From contig CAZISM010000030.1 of NCBI GenBank assembly GCA_964541895.1, positions 1 through 51,378 on the forward strand: a DNA stretch of 51,378 nucleotides, written 5' to 3'. Numbering within the stretch: position 1 is the stretch's first letter; each line of letters starts with the position of its first letter. The notes below the pieces were generated by a model, which was given only the letters and a program-made list of their open reading frames with translations, did no database searches and was not told the origin of the DNA. The DNA comes from CAZISM01 sp964541895 (GTDB lineage Bacteria; Zhuqueibacterota; Zhuqueibacteria; Residuimicrobiales; Residuimicrobiaceae). Position numbers and translations under genes: made by a program. Below are positions 16,913-25,427 of this stretch, piece by piece.

Positions 16913-17608
16913 CTGGGCATGACCTGGGAAGCCATCAAACTGCGCGGCCTTGAACAGATAATGGTGGACATGTACGAAAATCCCGAGCTGCTCCACCGAC
17001 TGATGGCCTTTCTCCGCGATGGCACTCTCGCCATGGTGAAATACCTTGAAGAGGAAGGATTATATACGCTTAACAATGAGGGTGATTATGTCGGCTCTGG
17101 CGGTTTTGGCTGGACCACAACGCTGCCGGCCGGCGATTTCAACGGCCAGGTGCGTGCTCGGGATATGTGGTGCCTTTTGGAAAGCCAGGAGACGATAGGA
17201 GTATCACCGCGCATGTTCGAAGAGTTTGTGTTTCAGTATCAAGTGCCCATCATGGAGTACTTTGGGCTGGTCTGCTACGGCTGCTGTGAACCTGTGCACG
17301 AGCGCTGGCATCTGCTGCGTCAGGTTCCCAACCTGCGGCGGGTCAGCGTGTCGCCCTGGTGCGATCGCGAGCAGATGGCGGCCAATCTGCAAGACCGTTA
17401 CGTCTATTCCCTGAAACCGCATCCCGGGCTTTTGGCCGGCGATCGTTTTGATCCCGAGGCCGTGCGCGCCGATGTTCGCGACGCCTTGAGCAAAGCGAGG
17501 GGGTGTCACCTGGAGATCATTATGAAGGATAATCACACCCTTCGCAATGATCCAGGGCGTGCCATAGAGTGGTGCCGGATCGTGCGTCAGGAGATAGAGC
17601 GGAGCTGA
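16913..17608 (+). CDS. Uroporphyrinogen decarboxylase-like protein, C-terminal piece after gap
   Basis: About 231 residues from the end of the gap to TGA 17608, with the URO-D TIM-barrel pattern: GLEQIMVDMYENPELLHRLM, YLEEEGLYTLNNEGDYVGSG, a Cys-rich strand LVCYGCCEPVHERWHLL, and a closing EIIMKDNHTLRNDPGRAIEW. The Y-G-C-C-E segment resembles metal-binding sites of the methyltransferase branch (MtaA/MtbA-like) of this superfamily rather than HemE, so a corrinoid-methyl transfer or unknown role is more likely than haem synthesis. The next gene starts two bases after the stop. Confidence 0.75.
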   Translation: MGMTWEAIKLRGLEQIMVDMYENPELLHRLMAFLRDGTLAMVKYLEEEGLYTLNNEGDYVGSGGFGWTTTLPAGDFNGQVRARDMWCLLESQETIGVSPRMFEEFVFQYQVPIMEYFGLVCYGCCEPVHERWHLLRQVPNLRRVSVSPWCDREQMAANLQDRYVYSLKPHPGLLAGDRFDPEAVRADVRDALSKARGCHLEIIMKDNHTLRNDPGRAIEWCRIVRQEIERS

Positions 17609-17610
17609 TC

Positions 17611-17952
17611 GTGCCGGATCATGAGGACCTGAACAGATGCCATTGCACCGAGCCGCCGTTTAATTATCTTGACTTTGATGGCAGAGATCTGGGCACCGAT
17701 GCCTTCGGTGCGGATATCCGGCTGGAACAATGCAACAGCTGCCGCCGGCACTGGCTGGTCTACCTCGTAGAATGGTCGCATTACAGTAAATCCGGTCACT
17801 GGTGGCGCGCGCCCATATCGTCGCCCCTGGCCGTCAGCCTCTCCGTGGAAGAGGTGAAACGGTTCATCGAATCTCAAGAATGGTGTTATGTCGGCGGCAG
17901 CTATTATGAACAGGGCATTCACAAAGTATTTCATCCCATCACCGTGTTTTAG
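17611..17952 (+). CDS. Small cysteine-pair protein, unknown function
   Basis: A 113-residue protein starting at GTG 17611, two bases after the URO-D-like stop, with GGAGC overlapping that gene's end as ribosome-binding site. Cysteines at 10, 12, 41 and 44 (RCHCTEPPF and EQCNSCRRHW) form two pairs like a small zinc-ribbon. The rest is rich in aromatic residues (WLVYLVEWSHYS, GHWWRAP). The tight spacing suggests co-translation with the URO-D-like protein. No family is recognised. The frame extends upstream to an ATG at 17569 inside the preceding gene. Confidence 0.6.
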   Translation: MPDHEDLNRCHCTEPPFNYLDFDGRDLGTDAFGADIRLEQCNSCRRHWLVYLVEWSHYSKSGHWWRAPISSPLAVSLSVEEVKRFIESQEWCYVGGSYYEQGIHKVFHPITVF

Positions 17953-18018
17953 CTCCATGGGTTGTAGAAACGATTAAATCATATCAACAGGATGGAACCT
18001 AGCTACAGCGAGATCAGA

Positions 18019-20403
18019 ATGAGAACATTAAAGACGACGGCTGTTTTGTTGTTTCTCTGTTGCGCGCTTGCGCAGCGGACGTGTGCCCAGCCGGGCGGCC
18101 GGGTAAATTTTGATGCACAATGGAAATTTCATCTCGGCGATGTCATTCATGCCGAGCAGCCGGCTTTCAGCGATGCAGAATGGCGTGATGTGGATGTGCC
18201 GCACGATTGGAGTATCGAAGGTGAATTCAAACCGGAGAATCCGTCCGGCCATCAGGGCGGCCTGCTGCCTGGCGGCGTCGGCTGGTACAGGAAAAGATTT
18301 TCACTCGATGCAACAAAAGATAAAAAGTTTTTCATCGTTTTTGACGGCGTCTATAAAAACAGCACCGTCTATATCAATGGTCATGCCCTGGGAACGCGGC
18401 CCTACGGCTATGCTACTTTTCAGTACGATATGACGGAGCATGTTCAGCAGGGTGAAAATGTAATCGCCGTCAAGGTGGACAATTCTAAGCAACCGGATTC
18501 ACGCTGGTACACCGGGGCCGGCATTTATCGCCACGTGTGGCTGGTCACCTCTTCGCTTGCGCACGTCGCGCCCTGGGGCACGTTCGTTACCACGCCAAAG
18601 GTCTCGTCTCGTGAAGCATTGGTGCAGGTCAGCACCGATGTCTGCAACGACAGCGACGTTGGCATGAAGCTTCAGGTTGTTACCACCCTGGTGGATCCTG
18701 CGGGCAAAAAGGTGGCGGAAAAAACTCGCTCCGCCGTCACGGCCGCGCATGGCAAAGTATCGTTATCCGAGCAGATCAAAGTCAAATTGCCACAACTGTG
18801 GGATGTGCAGCATCCAAACCTGTACGCTGTGGTCAGCCAGGTCTACAACAGCGGGCAATTGCAGGATACCTATACCACCACTTTCGGCATTCGTTCCATT
18901 TCGTTCCGCGCAGACAGCGGCTTCTTTTTAAACGGCAAAAACGTGAAAATACTGGGAGTGTGCAACCACCACGACCTGGGCTGCCTGGGCGCTGCCGTGA
19001 ATGACAGGGCGTTGCAGAGGCAATTGGAATTATTAAAGTCCATGGGCTGCAACGGCATTCGCTGCAGCCATAATGTGATGGCGCCCGAGTTGCTGGATCT
19101 TTGTGATCAGATGGGATTCCTCGTCATGGATGAATCCTTCGATTGCTGGTACATCGGCAAGGACGCCGCTCCATTCGGTTTTCAAAATTATTTCAAAGAG
19201 TGGCATGAACGCGAGATCAGCGATATGGTATTGCGCGATCGCAACCACCCTTCGATAATTCTCTGGAGCATAGGCAATGAAATAAAAGAGCAGTGGTTTC
19301 CCGGCAGCACCAACGGCGGCGAGATCGCCAGAGAACTCGTGGCCATCATCAAAAAGTACGATACGACCCGGTATACCACTTCCGCATTTAATTTCATTCG
19401 CGATGCTGAAAAGAAGGGCATGACAGCGGCCGTGGATGTGGTCGGCTTTAACTATTCCATTGATGCGTACGATGAAATACATCAGAAACATCCGGACTGG
19501 TTCTATATTGCCAGTGAAACGACCGCCCAATTTGACACACGCGGCGTGTATCATTTTACTCTCGACACCCTGGTACAAACCTTCAAGGATAACCTGACCT
19601 CTGCTTATGATGATGCAGGCGGCGGTCGGACGCATGAATCAGCCTGGCAGGAAGTCAAGCGCCGGCCTTTTCTTGCCGGCCTGTATATCTGGACCGGCTT
19701 TGATTATCTGGGCGAACCTTCACCCTATGAAAACATAGGCATCAGTTCCAATTTCGGCGTATTTGATCTGTGCGGATTCGCCAAAGATTCCTATTATTTT
19801 TATAAAAGTCAGTGGACGGAGGCGCCGATGGTGCATCTGTTGCCGCACTGGAATTGGAAGAACGGAGAGATGGTTGATGTGGTCGCCTATTCCAACTGTG
19901 ATCAGGTCCAGCTCTATCTGAATGATCGCCCCTTGGATAAAAAGAGCTTTGCCCAGACCGACAAATTGTCGCTGCGTTGGCGCGTGCCATTTGAACCCGG
20001 GACCTTGAGAGCCGAGGGTTTTCGCAACGGCCAAAGAGCCGCTTCCTGTTCTGTCAAGACGGCGGGCGATGCCGCCCGAATTCATCTGTCCGTCGACCGC
20101 GATCGGATCAAAGCAGATGGCAAAGATATCGCTTTTATCACGGTCAAGATTACCGATAAACAAGGTAACCTGGTTCCGACCGCTGACCATCTGGTGTTCT
20201 TTGACATCAAAGGCAGCGGCAAGATCGCAGGGGTCGGTAATGGCAATCCCATCAGTGTGGAGCCTTGCAAGGGTAGACAGCGGCGAGCCTTTAACGGCAT
20301 GTGCCAGGTTGTGGTGCAAAGCACAAAGCAGGGCGGCCTTGTGACCCTGTCGGCATCATCGCTTGGACTGCCCGAAACCAGCATCACCATTTCTGTCGAA
20401 TAA
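18019..20403 (+). CDS. GH2 beta-galactosidase-type enzyme, large form
   Basis: A 794-residue secreted GH2 enzyme. A signal peptide (cleavage near RTCAQ) is followed by the sugar-binding jelly roll (GGLLPGGVGWYRKRF), an immunoglobulin-like domain, and a TIM barrel opening with LGVCNHHDLGCLGAAV. The acid/base is Glu421 (LWSIGNEIKEQ), the likely nucleophile Glu500 (YIASETTAQF), and GLYIWTGFDYLGEPSPY closes the barrel. The C-terminus carries a DUF4982-like domain and an immunoglobulin/invasin-like domain (IKADGKDIAFITVKITDKQG). This architecture is common in Bacteroidota-type beta-galactosidases. ATG 18019 is chosen for its signal peptide; an in-frame ATG at 17992 adds nine residues. Confidence 0.88.
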   Translation: MRTLKTTAVLLFLCCALAQRTCAQPGGRVNFDAQWKFHLGDVIHAEQPAFSDAEWRDVDVPHDWSIEGEFKPENPSGHQGGLLPGGVGWYRKRFSLDATKDKKFFIVFDGVYKNSTVYINGHALGTRPYGYATFQYDMTEHVQQGENVIAVKVDNSKQPDSRWYTGAGIYRHVWLVTSSLAHVAPWGTFVTTPKVSSREALVQVSTDVCNDSDVGMKLQVVTTLVDPAGKKVAEKTRSAVTAAHGKVSLSEQIKVKLPQLWDVQHPNLYAVVSQVYNSGQLQDTYTTTFGIRSISFRADSGFFLNGKNVKILGVCNHHDLGCLGAAVNDRALQRQLELLKSMGCNGIRCSHNVMAPELLDLCDQMGFLVMDESFDCWYIGKDAAPFGFQNYFKEWHEREISDMVLRDRNHPSIILWSIGNEIKEQWFPGSTNGGEIARELVAIIKKYDTTRYTTSAFNFIRDAEKKGMTAAVDVVGFNYSIDAYDEIHQKHPDWFYIASETTAQFDTRGVYHFTLDTLVQTFKDNLTSAYDDAGGGRTHESAWQEVKRRPFLAGLYIWTGFDYLGEPSPYENIGISSNFGVFDLCGFAKDSYYFYKSQWTEAPMVHLLPHWNWKNGEMVDVVAYSNCDQVQLYLNDRPLDKKSFAQTDKLSLRWRVPFEPGTLRAEGFRNGQRAASCSVKTAGDAARIHLSVDRDRIKADGKDIAFITVKITDKQGNLVPTADHLVFFDIKGSGKIAGVGNGNPISVEPCKGRQRRAFNGMCQVVVQSTKQGGLVTLSASSLGLPETSITISVE

Positions 20404-20415
20404 TTCCTGCGGTAT

Positions 20416-20433
20416 CTGTTCATAATCGAACAG
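20416..20433 (+). promoter_or_regulatory. Hairpin next to the ribosome-binding site of the GH29-like gene
   Basis: A perfect 6-base inverted repeat (CTGTTC - ATAATC - GAACAG) whose right arm ends on the first G of the GGAG ribosome-binding site (20433-20436). It may modulate translation between the GH2 and GH29-like genes, or may be chance. Confidence 0.25.
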
Positions 20434-20441
20434 GAGAGATG

Positions 20442-21398
20442 ATGTTTAAACTATTTGCTGTTTTTTGTGGATTCATGTTTTGCGGCGGTCAAATTTCATC
20501 GGCAGACCGATCAGCGTCGACAGACTGGTTGAAGGAGGCGCAAATCGGTGCGTTTATGCATTTTTTGCCGGCCAATGCCGACGATTTTGCCAAGGTCAAA
20601 AGCTTTGACGTGGAAGCGCTGGCGCAACAGCTGCACCGGATGGGGGCCAGGTATTTTGTCATCACCCTGGGGCAGAACTCGGGATGGTTCAATGCGCCCA
20701 ATGCGGCCTATGATCGCATCACAGGCTATAAAAAAGGCGAGCGTTGCGCAGAGCGGGATCTGCCGCTGGATCTGTTTGGGGCTCTGAAAAAAAGAGGAAT
20801 CCGGCTGATGCTGTATCTGCCCTGTCAGACCCCTAATGGTGACGAGCGCGCGCAAACAGCGTTTGGACTGCCGCCAGGCCAAAAAGATCAGCCGGTAGAT
20901 GTAGCCTTTGCCCGACTTTGGGCGCAAGTGATCGCCGAGTGGTCGATGCGGTATGGCGACAAGGTTTCGGGATGGTGGTTTGACGGCGGTTATAATAATG
21001 TGCATTTTACTGATGAAATCGCACAGATCTATGCGGCCGCTGTAAAACGCGGCAACAAACAGGCCATTGTCACCTTTAATCCCGGTGTGAGCCTGAAGCG
21101 CCACACCGCAGCAGAAGATTATACCGCGGGTGAATTGAACGAACCGTTTTCCTATGTACCGAGCTCGCGTTGGGTGGATGGCTCGCAGTGGCATGCTCTT
21201 ACTTTTTTGGGTTCTTTTTGGGCAAAGCGGGATCTGCGCTACCCGACCGAAAAGTGGCAGGCGTGGTTTAAGGAGGTGGTTGCGCACGGCGGGGCTGTGA
21301 CGATCGACATGGGGCCTAACTGGGACCCGCACGCCGGCCCAATCGGTACTATTGCCAAAGAGCAAGTTGAGCAATTCCGTGCAATGGCCCGGCCTTGA
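20442..21398 (+). CDS. GH29-like alpha-L-fucosidase family protein
   Basis: A 318-residue secreted protein with the GH29-type TIM barrel: WLKEAQIGAFMHFLPANA, then MGARYFVITLGQNSGWF, then RGIRLMLYLPC, then the strand ending in the family's nucleophile position, GWWFDGGY with Asp181. It is shorter than classic fucosidases and lacks their C-terminal beta-domain and the usual H-W-G/H-H motifs, so fucose specificity is uncertain. A signal peptide is present (MFKLFAVFCGFMFCGG). ATG 20442 is preferred over the adjacent ATG 20439 because GGAG is then spaced five bases; the frame's upstream extension overlaps GH2 and is ignored. Confidence 0.75.
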   Translation: MFKLFAVFCGFMFCGGQISSADRSASTDWLKEAQIGAFMHFLPANADDFAKVKSFDVEALAQQLHRMGARYFVITLGQNSGWFNAPNAAYDRITGYKKGERCAERDLPLDLFGALKKRGIRLMLYLPCQTPNGDERAQTAFGLPPGQKDQPVDVAFARLWAQVIAEWSMRYGDKVSGWWFDGGYNNVHFTDEIAQIYAAAVKRGNKQAIVTFNPGVSLKRHTAAEDYTAGELNEPFSYVPSSRWVDGSQWHALTFLGSFWAKRDLRYPTEKWQAWFKEVVAHGGAVTIDMGPNWDPHAGPIGTIAKEQVEQFRAMARP

Positions 21399-21570
21399 TC
21401 ATCCGGAAAATTCAGGGGAGGAATTTGTTGGGTTTCCCTATGACATGAAGTATAAGGCAGAGACCGGTATCATTGAGCTCGAAAACAGGTTTTTGACACT
21501 ATCGAAGCGGCAAAGTCGGCTGATCGATTCGGAATTGAAATTTTAAATCATTCGGCTGAAAGGAATATTT

Positions 21571-22113
21571 ATGACGGGCGAAGTGGATTTGGAAAAATTG
21601 AAATATCCAATCGGACGTTTTCAAGCACCGGCTGGTTATGAACAGGCGGCGGTTGACAGCTGGATTAAGGATATTGAAAAATTGCCGGCATTGCTGAACG
21701 AGACGGTGGAGCGCTTGAACCCTGCACAGCTCAATACGCCATATCGGCAAGGCGGCTGGACCATCGCTCAGATCGTACATCACCTTGGCGACAGCCATAT
21801 GAACAGCTATATCCGGTTTAAACTGGCGCTGACCGAACACCAACCTGCCATTAAACCATACGATCAGGCGCTCTGGGCAGAGTTACCGGATTACACCTTG
21901 TTTCCGATTGGCGATTCGCTGAAATTTGTCGAGCTCTTGCACAAGCGCTGGGTGATTTTGTTGAAATCACTCACTGAGGAACAGATGCAGCGGACGTTTT
22001 TGCATCCTGATACCGGGGTGGTCGTGCTGTACAAGAACGTCGGCCTTTATGCCTGGCACGGCCGGCATCATCTGTTTCAGATCAAAGGACTTGTCGAGCG
22101 ACAAGAGTGGTAA
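21571..22113 (+). CDS. YfiT-like DinB-fold metal-dependent transferase/hydrolase
   Basis: A 180-residue four-helix DinB-fold protein of the YfiT family. The three metal-binding histidines are in place at His70 (IVHHLGDSH), His163 and His167 (YAWHGRHHLFQI), with the same spacing as I recall for Bacillus YfiT. The N-terminal LKYPIGRFQAP is also typical. Family members act as bacillithiol-type S-transferases or metal hydrolases. AAAGGA precedes the ATG. The gene lies between glycan enzymes without an obvious functional link; the EamA frame begins right after its stop. Confidence 0.85.
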   Translation: MTGEVDLEKLKYPIGRFQAPAGYEQAAVDSWIKDIEKLPALLNETVERLNPAQLNTPYRQGGWTIAQIVHHLGDSHMNSYIRFKLALTEHQPAIKPYDQALWAELPDYTLFPIGDSLKFVELLHKRWVILLKSLTEEQMQRTFLHPDTGVVVLYKNVGLYAWHGRHHLFQIKGLVERQEW

Positions 22114-22263
22114 GTGCGTCGGGCGAGTTACGAACTGGGGTGCTGCAATCATGCCCAGCCCCTGCGCGCTGAAGCGCGTGTTCTAAACGTACGAGTCGAA
22201 ATTTTATTGAATACACCAGAGTACAAAGTGCAACCAGTCGAGACCAATAGCCACTTTTCCCGC

Positions 22264-23151
22264 ATGGCCACAGCAGGAGGGCTCGGCGCCCTCTTGCTGT
22301 GGAGCACCACCGTCGCCGTTGTTCGCTCCCTGTCCGAACAGGTTGGATCATTAACCGCGGCTGCCGGAGTCTGTACGGTCAGCGCCTTTTTCGCCCTTGT
22401 TCCCATTTTCCTGAGCCGTCGAAACCGGCAGAATGTTTTGCATTTGCCAAAGCAGTACCTGCTGGTATGTGGTTCGCTGTTCGTCGGCTACATGATCCTG
22501 CTATTTCTCGCCGTGGGAACGGCGCAAAGCCGTCAGCAGGTGCTGGAGGTGGCGCTGTTGAATTATCTGTGGCCTGCGCTGACGCTGTTGTTCTCCCTGC
22601 CGCTATTAGGAAAAAAGGCCGGCTGGATGCTGCTGCCAGGAACGGCACTGGCCCTGGCCGGGCTTTATATCGTTACGACCACGGGCGGCGCCATATCCTG
22701 GTCGTCGTTCACGAACAACGTGGCCGGCAATCCATCTGCCTATCTGCTTGCGCTGAGCGCCGCTCTATGTTGGGCTCTATATTCCAATCTGGCGCGGAAG
22801 CTGGCTGGTGATGCACAGGAAGGCGGTGTAGCGATTTTTCTGTTTGCCAGTGCGATGGTGTTGATCGCGATTAGCCTTGTCGCGAAAAAATCCGGGCCAT
22901 GGAGCGGCCGATCCGTGCTGGAAATGTTATTTTTGGGTATTGCGACTTTTATAGCCTATACGCTATGGGACAGGGCCATGCGAAAGGGTCATATCGTGTT
23001 CGTTGCCGCCTGTTCCTATTTGACACCTCTGTTATCCACACTGGTCAGCAGCCTGTATCTGGCGGTGATTCCAGGTACAAGATTGTGGCTGGGTTGTGGT
23101 CTGCTTATTCTGGGATCGATGCTCAGCTGGAAATCAATCTCTGACCGTTAA
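22264..23151 (+). CDS. EamA/DMT-family exporter, YddG-like
   Basis: About 295 residues with ten predicted membrane helices in two EamA repeats. The opening GALLLWSTTVAVVRSLSE and the helix with VALLNYLWPALTLLFSLPLL resemble the aromatic amino-acid exporter YddG. The substrate is not provable from sequence. The frame is open back to a GTG at 22114, directly after the preceding stop, but those 50 residues are not membrane-like, so ATG 22264 is used; GTG 22228 is another possibility and no start has a good ribosome-binding site. It probably belongs to the same transcript as the YfiT-like gene. Confidence 0.75.
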   Translation: MATAGGLGALLLWSTTVAVVRSLSEQVGSLTAAAGVCTVSAFFALVPIFLSRRNRQNVLHLPKQYLLVCGSLFVGYMILLFLAVGTAQSRQQVLEVALLNYLWPALTLLFSLPLLGKKAGWMLLPGTALALAGLYIVTTTGGAISWSSFTNNVAGNPSAYLLALSAALCWALYSNLARKLAGDAQEGGVAIFLFASAMVLIAISLVAKKSGPWSGRSVLEMLFLGIATFIAYTLWDRAMRKGHIVFVAACSYLTPLLSTLVSSLYLAVIPGTRLWLGCGLLILGSMLSWKSISDR

Positions 23152-23164
23152 GGAAGGATCTGCG

Positions 23165-24589
23165 ATGACCTCGTTGTCACGTTTTTTGCTGCTCCTGCTC
23201 ATTAGTTACCTCGCCTCGTTGTCCTACGCGCGCGAGATCCCGCCGCTGCCGGCGCATGGGCCATTCTTCCCTTGCGACGATCGTATCATCGAGGACCGCT
23301 GGCAGGTTGAGCGGTTTGTGGTCGCTCTGCAGCGTCATCCGGCTAATCCGGTCATGGCAAAAACAGAATCCTGGGAAGGCATCGGTCCGCTCATGCAGGG
23401 TTCGGTGTTGTATGATCCGCAGGACCGGTTATTTAAAATGTGGTATCTGATATTTGATGAAGAGGCCTATAATCAGAGACAGCGCTTCTCTTATAATGTG
23501 TGTTATGCCGAATCCCATGACGGCTTGTCCTGGACCAAGCCGCAGCTGGGCGTATTTGACGGAAATGGCGGCCGGAACAATTGCATCAAGCTCGGTCGCA
23601 ACAAAACGCAAGGCATTGATGTGGAATGGAATCCAAAGCCGCGTTCCAGTCAGGAGCGATGGATCGCGATGCATAACGACAGCGGCGGCGTGTTTCTGTC
23701 AACATCACAAGATGGCAAAACGTTCGCCTGCCGTTTTCAGCAGCCCGCGGTGCGCTATCATAGCGACACACACAATAATTTTGTCTATGATGAAGTACGC
23801 GATCGCTGGCTTTTGTTTGTGCGGCCTAAAGCCTATGCCGGTAATCGGCTTCCGGATGTGGGGCGAAGGCGGGTTGCCGTAAAAGAAAGCCAAAACCTGA
23901 AAACATGGACGCCGGAACGAACCGTGCTGGTGCCGGAAGAGGGCGATGCAGAATATTTCTATGGCATGACCGTGTTTCGCTGCGGCGATCTTTTCTGGGG
24001 TGCGTTGCAGCGCTACGAAGTAACCCATCATCATATCGATTGTGAATTGACCTGGAGCCCGGACGGTTATCAATGGTATCGAATGCCAGGCAGCACCTCG
24101 CGCCTCTTTTTGGATATTGGCGAAAAAGCGAGTTGGGATGCCGGCATGGTTTTTCTGGCTGAAAAACCATTGTCGGTGGGCGACGAGCTGTGGTTTTATT
24201 ATGGCGCCTCTGATACGCCGCACGATCGAATTGGGGCAGGTGCCATCGGCCTGGCCAAAACGAAAAAGGATCGTCTTGTCGGTGCGCGCTCCGGCTTGGG
24301 ACAGAACGGCAGAATCCTGACGCGCCCGTTGACGGTTCACGGTGATCTCTGGATCAATGCCCGGGCCGAAGGCTCCATGCGAGTGCAGGTGGTCTCGGTA
24401 GATGATGAAATTGTCAAAGGCTTTGATGCGTCGGATTGCACCCCTTTTTCGGGCGATGAGCTGCGCCATAAAGTGATGTGGGGAACCAGATCGCTTGCTG
24501 AATTAAAAGGACGTGATCTGCGCCTGAGATTTTTTCTCGACGGCGCGACCCTTTATTCATTTGATCTGGAAAACGGCGTTTTGCCCTGA
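23165..24589 (+). CDS. Secreted beta-propeller, GH32/GH43-like, unknown activity
   Basis: A 474-residue secreted protein. After a signal peptide (cleavage near SYARE) comes a five-bladed-propeller type domain: QGSVLYDPQDRLFKMWYL, ESHDGLSWTKPQLGVFD, HNNFVYDEVRDRWLLFVR, and DELWFYYGASDTPHDRIGAG. A C-terminal beta-sandwich (about residues 370-474) follows, as in GH32-type enzymes. I know no defined activity for this family, which is frequent in Planctomycetes and other polysaccharide degraders. ATG 23165 has AAGGAAGGA upstream, which fixes the start. It converges with GH16 only 14 bases away. Confidence 0.7.
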   Translation: MTSLSRFLLLLLISYLASLSYAREIPPLPAHGPFFPCDDRIIEDRWQVERFVVALQRHPANPVMAKTESWEGIGPLMQGSVLYDPQDRLFKMWYLIFDEEAYNQRQRFSYNVCYAESHDGLSWTKPQLGVFDGNGGRNNCIKLGRNKTQGIDVEWNPKPRSSQERWIAMHNDSGGVFLSTSQDGKTFACRFQQPAVRYHSDTHNNFVYDEVRDRWLLFVRPKAYAGNRLPDVGRRRVAVKESQNLKTWTPERTVLVPEEGDAEYFYGMTVFRCGDLFWGALQRYEVTHHHIDCELTWSPDGYQWYRMPGSTSRLFLDIGEKASWDAGMVFLAEKPLSVGDELWFYYGASDTPHDRIGAGAIGLAKTKKDRLVGARSGLGQNGRILTRPLTVHGDLWINARAEGSMRVQVVSVDDEIVKGFDASDCTPFSGDELRHKVMWGTRSLAELKGRDLRLRFFLDGATLYSFDLENGVLP

Positions 24590-24603
24590 CCAATCCGTTA
24601 TCC

Positions 24604-25386
24604 TTAGTGCTGCTCGGGTTTCTGGTAGACTCGGACATAGTCCACTATAAATACATCCGGGAAAACGGTTTTGGCGATCTCTTCCTTTTTGGAGGGATAT
24701 TCCATACTGAGGATCATATACTCCTCGATATGTGACAAACCGGCCGTCACCTCGTAGAATTTCAAGCCGTCGACGTAAAAAATATATTTGTCCGGCCGCC
24801 ACTCCAACGCAAACGTGTGAAACCCTTCGCCGACCCCTTTCAAATAACTCTGCATGCCGTGAGTGGTCTTTTGATGAGGACCATAGGCCCAGTGCACATT
24901 GTGAGATATAATATCGGTGCCCAGTTTGCGGAAGCACTCCAGAATGTCTATTTCTGCGCCATAAAGGCCCGGGTCTTCACCTTTGGCTATTAAAGGCGAC
25001 TGAATCCAAAACGCGGCCCAAACGCCTGGAGATTTTTGCACCTGCGCCCGACATTCGTAAAAACCATACCTGCTCATGAAAAGACCCTGCGTGCCGATAG
25101 CGCTTCCTAATAGAGAGTCGCCCCGCTGTAACGCGTATAATCGAACACAACCGTCCTTTACCTCGACCGCTTTTTCCGAAACATAGGCAATAGCTCTTGG
25201 GCCGATACCACGAACCTGCCACTTGGCCGGATTCAATGCGTTACCGTCGAATTCGTCCGCCCACACCAGTTTATAGCCCAGTTCTTCCGGGGTGACCTGT
25301 TTGTCCGTCATCGGACCTTGCGGTGGACGCTGAGCGAAACAAAAGCCGGCCAGACCGATTCCCAGCAAAATCACCAACCTTTTCAT
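24604..25386 (-). CDS. GH16 endo-beta-glycanase
   Basis: A 260-residue secreted GH16 enzyme with the beta-jelly-roll catalytic motif E145-I-D147-I-L-E150 (GAEIDILECF), where Glu145 is the nucleophile and Glu150 the acid/base. Supporting strands are VWADEFDGNALNPAKW, GFYECRAQVQKSPGVWAAFW and HTFALEWRPDKYIFYVDG. Family members cut beta-1,3/1,4-glucans, laminarin or agar/carrageenan-type galactans. The E-I-D-I-L-E form without the extra Met is seen in several subfamilies, so substrate remains open. Start at 25386 has GGGAG upstream and a signal peptide (MKRLVILLGIGLAGFCFAQ). Confidence 0.88.
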   Translation of the reverse strand: MKRLVILLGIGLAGFCFAQRPPQGPMTDKQVTPEELGYKLVWADEFDGNALNPAKWQVRGIGPRAIAYVSEKAVEVKDGCVRLYALQRGDSLLGSAIGTQGLFMSRYGFYECRAQVQKSPGVWAAFWIQSPLIAKGEDPGLYGAEIDILECFRKLGTDIISHNVHWAYGPHQKTTHGMQSYLKGVGEGFHTFALEWRPDKYIFYVDGLKFYEVTAGLSHIEEYMILSMEYPSKKEEIAKTVFPDVFIVDYVRVYQKPEQH

Positions 25387-25427
25387 CTTGATACTCCCAT
25401 GTTCTGTTGAAAATAATAAACTCATGA

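Noticed and set aside
16683..17608. Calling the URO-D-like gene hemE
   Set aside because: No other haem genes are nearby, and the Cys-rich Y-G-C-C-E segment points to the methyltransferase-like branch rather than to HemE.
21399..21570. A 33-codon frame (ATG 21444) between the GH29-like and YfiT-like genes
   Set aside because: No ribosome-binding site and no family features; it may be the tail of something lost but cannot be supported as a gene.
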